DNA of 64,000 nucleotides, taken from Watersipora subatra. Taxonomy: Eukaryota; Bryozoa; Gymnolaemata; Cheilostomatida; Watersiporidae. Position numbers and translations under genes: made by a program. The stretch lies in contig NC_088717.1 of NCBI RefSeq assembly GCF_963576615.1, positions 14,266,108-14,330,107 on the forward strand. Direction: 5' to 3'. Shown piece after piece: positions 21,833-33,800 of the stretch; position 1 is the stretch's first letter, and the number at the start of each line of letters is the position of its first letter. The notes below the pieces were generated by a model that was not told the DNA's origin, searched no databases, and worked only from the letters and a program-made list of their open reading frames with translations.

Positions 21833-24800
21833 GTGAGATCGGAAAGAGGCATCACTGTTTGAAGAAATTCATAATACACATTTATTTAAATATTTTTTAT
21901 TGTAAATGTTACAGATAATGTGATTTTTTGTTAACTTTATCAGCCATAATTGAGCAACGTTAATGTTAACAATTGTACTAGCTCTTTCGCTATGAGTTTA
22001 GCACAAACTTCATTTTGCATGTATATTTCATACCTTACCAGCAGGAGCTGCAGAGTGTCTAAATTTCAGTGTATTACACTTAAATAACTAATTGTAATAC
22101 ACCGGGAAAAATCCATAATTTAGAGAGGTAATCGATATTTTTGGCACCTGCTGCCAATATTTTCCACGCTAGTCTCTGCATGTTAGTGTATAATTAGATG
22201 CTTTAGCATTGATCTTAGATCTTTATCTAACTCTACTGGCGACGTGAGGGATTTTTACGTTTAAACCCCGTAGTACCCAGACTTAAAAAGATTAGGTGAG
22301 ATATTCAATGTTTTACTTCTATCTGCATTAATTTGCACCTATATTTTATAATTATTGCAATAATTTCAATAGTTATTTTTATAATTATTAATAATGTAAT
22401 TAACAGTTAATTATAAAAATAATTATAATTTTATAATTATTTTATAATTAATTGCACCTATATTGACATATTATTATGTTTCCAGTTGGATAATTCTGGT
22501 GGGCTTAACAAGTTGCTTCAAATTTGTTACGAACCAAATAAAAATGGCGTCCAGGTCACATGACTTGCTGCAAAGTTATCAAATTTGGTATGATTGTGTA
22601 GCTAAAAGATTACTCTTGTTGTCCTAAATAGAAGTTGTCCACTTAAATGGATATTTATGGTATGACAACTCCAATAAAAAACTATTTTCACATATACAGT
22701 GTATGGTGTACAGATACTGTAGAATTAAATGATTTTCAGAAAATATCAGTCTTCTATGTTTTGTAGAAGAATATTGTGATATTCTTCTACAAAATAAGAA
22801 GCGCTAGAATAATATTATTGTATTATATTAGCGTGTAACAAAAATAGTAATTGAAAGTGGAAAATGTATTTACCAATATTCAGCCAGTACTCGTATTATT
22901 TCAAAAGTTATTTTGTATACACATGTGTGAAAACAAACATTGAGAACACTTAGTCTTCAGTATAGGCAACGGAAATGCTTTAGCTTTGGCTCAATATAAT
23001 CACAATAAAAAATCAGTTGGGGTAGTCCCTAACCTCCCTCCTATTTAATAATTTGAACAATAATTGTGAAACCTTATTGATATGATAGTAGATTAATGTA
23101 TTTCATTGTGCATACGCAGTGCAGAGGCTTGCTCTGTGAACCATGGCATGGTTGAACATACGATTCAGCTAGAGAAATACCGGACACAGCTGCATCTTCT
23201 GCTCGGTACAGCAGTGCAGATCATCTCTGAAAGTGCTGTGAGTTTCATAAAGTAGTTTGTTGACTACAGTGTATGCGTATTGACCTATCTCACATATAGA
23301 CCGTCCAACAGAGCTCAAATCTACCCTCTCAAAACAATGTTGCGCTGTTTAGGCTAACAACGAATAAATATCAGTATGTAATGCATTAACCGATGTTTGT
23401 AACCGATGCATAGTTAAATTTCTCTGAATTTCAATACTACCCACTTTGTACCAGTATCGTTTTATTCAAAATTTTGATAGATAGCTTCTCCTGCTACAGT
23501 AACTTTTTTATACACACACTTCTATGTACTCATTGTTATTATTAATTCAGCATATTCATTACTCTTTGTTGTTCTCTCAGTTCGTATTAATTGTATCATT
23601 ATCATATCATTTTTTATTTTAGTGTCATAGTAACAAACTTTATCTAGTCATTACTTGCTCCTGATCTTGATAAGCAATCCATGATAAGCAATCCACTCTT
23701 GAAAGCCTATGTCTTACAAATTTCTCAAATTCACTCTCTTTTATTCCTTCAATGGCACTTTTATTCCACCCATTTTTTTTAAAGCCGCTTGTTCTTACCT
23801 GCCGCCCTTGTATACTTTATGATGGGTATACATTGGCTACATCGAGTTTGTATTTTTGAGCTGCAGCCTTGTTAGTAGTAGGCTACCAAACGATGCTGAT
23901 GTAATGTGTCATTGACCAGTTGCTGGAAAATAAAAAATTAGAAATTGCTCACACAGCTACCAAAAAATCCAAGAACATTACAAACTAGATACAAATGTGC
24001 TTTACATTCTTTCATTAGTGAGTAAATAAATATTTTCCAACATGTAGATATAGATTTCCATGTAGTTATAATTCTACAAGTTCGTTTCTTGTTCATAGCG
24101 TTGTCTCTACTAGTATTCTAAGCATAATTAATACTGCATTTAAATTGATTATCTATCGATTATCTATCTTACTCGCTTATCAAATCATTTTTCATTCTAG
24201 TAGAACAGACTGTCTAGTCATTAATTACTCGCTAGTTATTTCACATTTAAATAACTTTAAAACAACATTTAAAAGAGTTTCCACTTAATTCCTTTACCAT
24301 TGTTTTATCTTTTCTCTGTATTTCTTTGGATTGCACAAAACACTTTTCTCATGGTATGAAGTTTAATAGTTAGAATGGTAAATGTTGTGTATGTTAAATA
24401 AAAATGAATTTTTCTTGCAAAAACTTTTTATATTAGCCGAACAACGCCGCGTATTTAGCTAGTTGTTCATAAGTGCTAAGTGTACAGTCTCATCGGCATA
24501 GAGTAATTATGTTTACTCAGCATTTAGAGGAAAAAATGGAACTATTTCTAACCAACCCACCCTACACGTATCTTTAAATTGTTTGAAGTGTCCATGAAGT
24601 GTATCAAAGCTATATTTGAAGTTTTATTCCAACAATCATGAGCAAATACAAAATATAATATATGTCAATAGAAACCCATAACAATGCAACTTGAACACAA
24701 TAGCCGATGTCACATCGAGAGGGGCAAACAAGAAACACGACTGTCGTCACTTTTGGAGATATATTTTTCTTTTAAGTGTTTTTTACGCGATCGAGTTTTG

Positions 24801-27800
24801 CCAATATTAATCTTGACACATCCAGATCAGACAAACAAAACAAATACAAAACAAACAATCAGATCACCTAAAACAACAAACAACTTCTTAAATATTAGAA
24901 AAATATCGAAATCTTTTGATAGAATATTTCAAAATTTGATGTGAGTAACCCTCTAAGTATGGTATAAGTTGTATTGTAATAATGGTAAGAATACATTTGT
25001 GGCCCAAGTTCTCTGTCATAGTGCATAGACTGTTCTTTACAGGACAAACGGACATCAGATGCTTTCGCTAATATTCCTCCTTTTCCCACCTGCAATGATT
25101 GTCATAAAAGTCAGAGCAAACAATTGGATACAGAAATATTTGACAGGTGAGCCATGTGACAGTGTTGACAGGTGAGCCATGTGACAGTGTTGACAGGTGA
25201 GCTATATGACAGTGTTGACATAAAACATTGAACACCATTTGCTAAATGAGCAAGTAGGGATCAGGTATCACCAGCTCTAACATTGTATTGCAGGTAAATG
25301 GCATATTAGCTGCGCTAGTAGTGTAGATATTGTTTTTCTTGACAGATGTTATAGTGTTTTTGTTTTTTGTCTGGATCATGTAGCATTCTTAGCCACTTAT
25401 TTTTTTTATTTATAACTAATTTAGTACTTGCAGAGATTTCATTAGAGGCATCGGTATTGCACCCCCAGCGATCTCTCCAGCGACATGCGATCAGCTTCTG
25501 AAGAAGTCAGTGGCACAGATTTGTTTGCATCAAGGATATCAAGGTTTGGTGCTTTTCATTCATGGTTTAAATCCAATAGTCACTATGAATACAAGCTTTC
25601 AGATGTTGCAGCACTTTTTGGTTCTGTATGTATCTAAGGAGCTATTGTCTGTGATGAGAAAGGCTTTGTTAGTGAACCAGTAGAAGCTGTTTTGCAACTT
25701 TTGAGTTAGTACTTTTCGAAATAAAATATTACATTAAAATTTATTTACATCTTTCATTGTTTTGAGTTTTTCCTTTGTTGCATGTTCACATATGTATATG
25801 GTGATATTACAGAGAGTCATAATTCAGCCTTAGAATCTCTGGTGGCAGCTTGTGAAGAGTTCTATTTCAAGTTTCTTACTCAGCTCAGGCGTAACGTTGA
25901 CTATGAAGCTATGAAAGGCCTTTCCGGTTTTCAGGTAATGATAAATAAGTGTGGCTGTACATACAGCGACACTATATAGTCACACTTCTACACGTAAATT
26001 TAATTTGGTTCTCGACCCGCTTTGTGTGTCATAAAACTTATAATTGTCATTCGTTGGACCAAGAATATACTCTAAATTGTTTTATTCATTTCACAGTTGA
26101 AGATTTTCATAGTAACTACTTGAAGCATAACTGCCACGAACAGCTTTCATTGTTTATGATAGGTAAATCAGACACGTTGATTCCGATTTTGTGCTCAAAA
26201 TCAAGATTGATCTATTCCGTTTTTGTTTTTGAAGGCTTTTTTACAGCAATTCGAAATCGGTGTCGCAATCGATACAACAAGCCCCGCCCATCAAAATGTG
26301 ACGTAGCCTAGCTTTTTAGGGACGGAAGTTGGGGATGTCTAGTCCGATCTAGGATCATAGAGATGGGTGTCTTAAAACCCATTATTATCTAAATTCAGCC
26401 TTCAAAATAATCTCAGTCTTTTCTAAAAGGTAGATAACCTATTTAACATTGCTTATAGCTTGTTACAGGATGTTTAATAGGCTGAACGCCGAGAAAAATG
26501 AGCTCAAAAAAGCGCAATAACAACGCTTGTTTGTGATAAAAGCTAATAACATAATATGTTAACTTTATTAGCTATAGTTACCTAAAGTAACTTTAGTGTA
26601 TTCAGTGGTTAGGATCTGCAATAAAATGTAACGTTGTGATGTTGTTAGGATTTTGGGGCTGATGATGAGGATTTAGTTTTGCCAATCCCATGATTTAAAA
26701 TTTGCCAGAGGTATATTTATAAAATATGGGCACGAGACACTAATGGAGCACCAGTGGTCGTCTTTGTATTTATCAAAGGCTATTATTAATAGAGCTTTTA
26801 AGGTTGTATGTTAACGGAAGATGCAATTTTAGATTATTACAAGTAAAGGTTGGTTCACCATATCTCAGTGTTAATGCCGCAATACTTTGGTGATTGTTTA
26901 TGATAACAATGTTCACACTATCACAAACCCATCCATGTTTGCATCAGCAAATACTCAATGACGTAGTGTTCTCATTTTTTTTTTATACATTTTCACGAAG
27001 AAACTTTTTTGTTTTCACGTGCTGAAATCAAATACTAGTCCTGTAGCAACTATTATAAATGAAAATATATAAATCACGCTATCCGCGACTGCGAATTGCT
27101 ATTGCCAAAATGGTTCGTATTGTATAAACGATCGCCGATGCTCGGCGAAATATTGAGAAAGTTTTGACAGCTGTAAACTTTTCCGATATGTCCCCGCTGC
27201 TTCGTCAATGCTATTAATCAGTTCACGGTTCACATAATCGACGATGAATGCCAAAAGGAAAACTCCGACATACGGCGGTATAATGTGAACCAGCCTTTAG
27301 CTGCCTGTTTCAACCTTCTGTTAGTTGCTACTAGCTGTCTGTGTATGACCTTTACCACCCGTCACATTGGGTGACAGTTTGAAGAATGGAAAATAACTGG
27401 ATACATAGTGTGTATAAGTATTATTACACACTATTATTAGGTAGTATTATTATTGTTAATTTTTCTATTATGTACAACAAAGTCAGTTTGGAGCTGAGAA
27501 TGATAAGCTGCTCAAACAATAATTCATAAATATTTGTTTTAAGTAGAAGTATAGATCGGGTATCACAAAAGTTCAGAGGAAGGGGTGGTGGTAAAGATAG
27601 GCAGAGAGACTTATCTAACTTAAGGCTAGCTGAGGTTTAAACTAACAGATATAGCTTATAGGTTTCTCGGTAATAATTCCATATGTTAGGGTTCACTTTT
27701 AACTGCAAGCCGCATTTATTAAAGATCTATTTTTCGCCAAATTTAAATAGTGTACGCTGAACTTCGTCTCAGAATTTTGGAATTGTGTGCTTATAACACG

Positions 27801-30800
27801 CGTTAGTTTTGACAAAAAATAACTGGAGATGAAGTTTTCAATTTTTTTGTGTGTGAAGCAAAATTAAAAGAGGGTTTTTCATACTCTGCTAATTTTAGCC
27901 GGGCTGTACCAATCTATGTATGTTGTGCCGTTGCAGGACCCTCTGCATCGCACACTTACCCAGACTGGCCAAGGAGACATCGGCGCCCTGCTTGATTACC
28001 ATCACACAATCGTTCAACGGCATGACAGGCTTTTGACTACGTGTCAGCAGCTTCAATCCGCCTACACCCACATCATGTCGACGGGAGAACTTCCTGAGAG
28101 GCTTTCTAATATTCTTCCAACAACTGTAAACAGGTACCGCTCAATCGCCGCAAGTTTGAATTCCATAAAATAGTGAAGTTCTTTTTTGGAGTTGTTTTAT
28201 CTCTTTGTGTTTAAGCAGGGAATCCACTATGGCAGTGTTCTCCATGTCTGATGCTGAAGAAAAGGAGGAAGTTGCAGCTGCCGGCGGGTTGAACACAGAG
28301 GAGTTGCTCGGAGAGGAAGAGGATGCACAGCAACTTCTTGAGCTCGCAGGTAACTCTTAGAAGCTGACCACTTTATTCTTAGCCTATATGTTTTAATTTT
28401 CCTTACGCATCTTCAACTATATTTATTTCTAATGGTTTTGTCATCATTTTCTCTATGGAGGTGTTAAAAGAATTGTTGAAGCAGATTGACTGGTGAATCT
28501 TAATTTATTGTTAGAAGCTACAAAACTTTCATTTATGTTCGTTAAGCTCAGCTTCTATAAAGTTAGTGATCTTTCCCACAGGATCTAAGATGAAGGTATA
28601 GACTAACATGGTAATATGTAGTAAATTTAGCACGAGCTGACAATTTCAAACCACAGCTTTGTAAAGTTTATTGGATGATCAATTAGACAATATTTCACAT
28701 CTGCATATTTATTTATATTATTAAAGAGTCGGTTTAAATAAATGAAATGTTTATATTTAATGTAGAATAGAAAGTTTTGAAGTGCACATGCGGTGCTATT
28801 AAAAATTATATGATAGAAAAATTGTGTGATGGAACTTTGTTTAAATGTTGACAGTGTACATTCTTGTATTTTAGGTCTGAGTGGATTTGATATCACTATT
28901 CAGGGAAGTATGGATGAGCCCCCTTCTGCAACACAGAGGTGTGTGTGAGTAATGAGGCTACTGGGGCTTTTGCGTTTTAAGATAAATAATATTCAATTTG
29001 TCACAGATCAATTTTCATATATAAGGCTGATGTTAAAAGTTCATTAAACTATTATAATCGTACAGTTTACCCACAACTAAGTGTTGTAGTTATAGTCACA
29101 ACGGAACGAGCATTATATGTTGTTAGAAATGACCATAAGAAATACTTGTCAAGTATTTATCCGGCAAGCATAAGTTGTCTATTGTCCATATTTCCAGTTT
29201 CACACTCATTTCTTTTCACCAAAAAAAAGCATCACGGAAATTGATTTCCTTTCATTTGGTCTAGTAATTAACTCTTTCGCTAAAATCGTTATTCTAACCA
29301 AATAATTCAAATGGATTTTCAGAAATTCGATATACCGCTAGTATTTATGCAATATCTTAATAGTCAATGCAGATATTGTTTTACTGTAAAATGCATCTTA
29401 TTCAAAAAAAATTTTCTACAAATTAAGTATAAAATTGTTTAATTAATTTCACTCTCGCAAAATTTCTGACGCTTCCTTTGCATTAAAAGAACGCGGTGAA
29501 TTTCTTATTGCCATGATGATAGCGATCTGGTTTTCCCGTTTTGAAAAATAATTAGAAATGGAATTGCTTAGCAAAAATATGTTTGATTGGTTGCACGTGA
29601 TTGGCAACAAAGTTGTTTCATTCGACACAAATTTTGATTGGTTTAGCTAATGTGTAGGCTTCGTCATGAAAAAGAAAAATGAAACCCTATTGGTAAGCTG
29701 ATACATCGGCTTACAGTCTGTACTTCTATTAAGGCCATAGCCGATACATTGGCTTACAGTAGCGAAAGAGTTAAGATCGCTCTTTTCTGATTGGTGCTAT
29801 AACATTGATTCTGGCTTCATTAATGGGCAAATAGAGAAAGACAATCTTGCGTCACTATGGCAACACTCATGTCTGTGGATACTGGAAAGTGATTGCATGC
29901 TACCATAAAACCTCTAATTGAACGCCACTTCCATATGACCGCCACTTTGACATTCCTTGATCTTTACGAATTCATAATAGCGAGTGATCAGTAGAAAAGT
30001 GTCCGCAAAATCGTACTAATGACTCGGTAAAATCAATAACAATTAATTCTTTCGTTGTTTCTATTCATATCCAAGTCCATTTTTCAATTTTGGAGCTTTT
30101 CGTTTTTTTGTTAAAACTTTGAAAACAATACCATAAAAATAATTTGTAACTGTATCAGGCTAATAGTAGTTCATTGTTCAACGTGGTCTTGATACTTCGA
30201 CATGTGTGAAAAACGATTTACATTTCCGATGGTATATGAACAACTAGTTTTAGGCTAAAAGTTGTGCTTAGCGATACTGCTAAAAGTTTACCATTATTTG
30301 TGCGAAACGCAACGCGTAAAAGTTTTTCTCTGTTAAAAATTTGTTTGCAGGTCAATACCGACTAGTTCAGCAGTGCAAAAAAAGTTGAGGTCAGAAGGCA
30401 TTGTGGAAGGTATTGAATAGCCAGATGTTCGTTCCATCGAATGCAACAATTAGAATGCAACTGGCCGAGCAAAGGATGCAAATATTTTGTTTCAAAAATT
30501 TTAATTTTTGGTTCGGCATGTATTATAAGTATGGTTTGTTTATGATATTAGCATTTAATAGATTATCATTATATAACTTATAAATTTGCCGATCTATAGC
30601 ATATTATTTAATAGCATCCTTGCGTTTATCTTAAATCCATCTTACAATGGATCGATGCTCATAACTCCACTTCTATTGCACATAAAATGACGGTTTTGGC
30701 TGCAAACTGTAGCAAACATAACAATAAGCGCAATGAGCTTTTGTGCAACATTGTTAAATATAGTTATAAAATGGAAATATGCCTACAAATTTAGAATGAA

Positions 30801-33800
30801 ATTAAAAATTTAAACCCCAACAAAATGCAAAGCAGAGCGCAGGCTATAATATCATCGCAGGTTAATTGAAAGTAATAGATATCAACTGGTAGAGATATTT
30901 CTCAGCTTCCCAATGCATATTTATTTAGAGACTTTTGACAAGCTCGAAGAAAGTTAGAAGATTTATTGCATCCAAAAGGGTTAATGTCTCTCCGCCTGAA
31001 AGAGAGTGCAAAATATAGGCGACATTCGTTTGCCCGTAAAAGAGTTAAATTTAGCTTCCCAAAGATTTTGACGAGTCATTTGAAAAATACAGCGCTAGCA
31101 TCTATTTGAACGCCACCTCTATTTAAAAGGCATCTCTATTTGACTTCCACTATAGAGAAAGGGTTGAAAAATAGAGCACCATTACATTCAAATAGAGGTT
31201 TTACAGTATATTCAATTAAGTGGTTATTAAAATTTGTCTAATGAAATAGATGAGAGTTGTCTATCGCTTTCCTGCTTTTTGACAAAATGGGGCAACTCTT
31301 AATCAAAGTCCTGAATAGTGAATTCAAGAGTTTTGCCAATCAGTTTTTCTTGTCCTCATATTACAAGCGTATTGATTTGCTCTGTAGGTTTGTTTGATTG
31401 CCCTATCATATTCTGCATTTACATGTATGTGAAGGCTGTGTCTTTATTCCCATCTCTTGAGTCATCAAATGTGGACATGTTAGTAGCAGTAGTTCACTTA
31501 TGTTTACTAGTATCGAGCAACTTCAAGAGCCTGTTAAAGCAAAGAGCAAGCAGAAATCCAAGGCAAAAGTTTCTGGAGCTGCAGCTAAAAGGTATGCTGA
31601 CTTAACCTGTTGGCCTTATGTGCTGACTTGTTGTGGAGGTCTGGTAGCTGACTTCTGGTGGCCTTATGTGCTGACTTGTTCTGGAGGTCTGGTAGCTGAA
31701 CTTTCCTGATGGTCTGGGGTGCTGACTTGCTTTGGAGGTCTGGTAGCTGACTTACTGGTGGTCTGGTGTGCTGACTTGCTCTGGAGGTCTGGTAGCTGAC
31801 TTGCTTTTGTGGTATGGTGTGCTGACTTATTCTGGTGGTCTGGTTTTCTGACCTGTTCTGGTGGTCTGATATACTGACTTGCTCTGGTGGTTTGGTGTGC
31901 TGACTTCCACGGGTAGTCTGGTTTGCTGACTTAAACTTGTGGATTTGCCTTTTTTACGCTCAACCACTATCTTATTTTTTATAATTGTAATTTTCTGTAT
32001 TTATAAAAGTTAAAACTGGAACAGAATTTTATTGATTTCGTTTTCACATATTAGCAGCAACAGAACCACAAAGAATAATTTTATACTGTATTAAAATCAT
32101 AAAGTTATCTCTGTTTCTGTTTATGCACCATAAACAGCTCACCTCTTTGTACATTTCTAACAGTAAATCATCAAACATAACTACAGCAGTACCTCGGTGG
32201 TTGGCCTTAATTTATGTGGATTTTGTGGTCGAGCATTGAATTACTGGAAATCCAAAACCCGATTTTTCATGATAAAAATGATAAGTATTTTAATCCTGTT
32301 TGCCCTATATTATCTACAAGATTAAAATAGTGTGCATTTTGCAATAATTTTCTGATTCTGGTCAATAGTTGTTCTGACTGTTTTGCTCTTTGTCTTCACT
32401 TTATCACTGTTTTTTATCACTGTCTCTCTCTGGACCTATTACTGAGAGATGAAGCAAGAAAAAGTTAGAAAACTGCCAAAAATTACATGAACAAACTGCG
32501 TATGTCTTACTCTGCCGACAGACTGTCAAATAGACTCAGCTACGGCCCTAACCAAATGACCGATAAGAGCCAAGGATTGCTTTAGGCTCCACTCGGCAGT
32601 CTCCGGCTGTACTCAGCAGTCTCCGGCTGTACTCAGCAGTCTCCGGCTGTACTCAGCAGTCTCCGGCTGTACTCAGCAGTCTCCGGCTGTACTTGGATAG
32701 CTTTGAACATCTGATGCATTTTCTACTCGTATGTTTTGGTTGAACTCCAAATATTTCCAAACAGGATGTTGGGCATCGAGGTACTACTGTAATGTAAAAA
32801 CAAACTTTTTTCTGCTAGAAAACTGGCTGTTTATTAAATACATAAATTCACATGGCGATCTTTTAGGGCTCTCAAACCTTTCTGTATTCAGAGAATATAT
32901 ACTATACTACTTTAGATGTGCATAAATGTACATCATGAAGTGCGCAGAAGATGCTGTGAAAGGTTCGATTTCACTAAGTCACAGATGCCCATTTATGTTG
33001 TGTCCATTTTATTCTCCTACCCGACAGCTCATACAAGCTCAGTCTTTTAGAGATTCACAGTTAATGATAGCTCTATTGAGAATGCTCAACTCCATTACTT
33101 TGCATCTTTAGACAACAAATTAAATGAGTATTAAAAATAAAAGATATGTCAGTATTTTATAAAAGATGGTCTCTTTGTTGAAGCTTTATTAAATTGTATT
33201 ATCTTTATTATTTATTAGCCTCCTGGAGCTTAGAGATTTGTAACCTTGTGTATGGACATTAAAGGTGTGCGGTTTCTTTTGCTATAAGTCAAACTGGAAT
33301 AATAAAAGTTTAGTTGGAGAGCAAAACTATGAATTTCAAAGATCACGACTCGCTGTAATCTAGTGTAAATTTTCTTACTGTGTGTACAATTATGTTTTTA
33401 GACCATCCATTTAGAAGACAGCTGTGTAAGAAATACATCATTGAGAATAATAAAAATACTAAAATGGAACTAAAAACCATAACATTCAAGAGCTAGTGTT
33501 GTCTGAAGATTTTGTGCGTGAGAAGATCAGTATATAATGTACATGGACCTAGAGCTTTTAGGCCTAAGAATATGTATGTTAAACTATTTACGGAACCGTG
33601 AGCTCTATTTTAGGTAAATGTTTGTCGGATATTGTCTTAGTTCCATAATCGGTATGACATGCATGCAGGGCAGTATCCACTTGTTTGAAAATGGTACTGC
33701 GGGGAGAGACCAAGAGAAGTACTGAGCGCCCTCTTGGTGGGGGAGGGGGTCCGGGGTTTCTCCCCCAGGAAATATTTTAGTATAACTAGTCAAAATGGTG

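Noticed and set aside
31318..31709. Open frames of 95 and 69 codons over SUPT7L exon 9.
   Set aside because: Most of their length is intron or minisatellite; only 31511-31591 joins the gene in phase.
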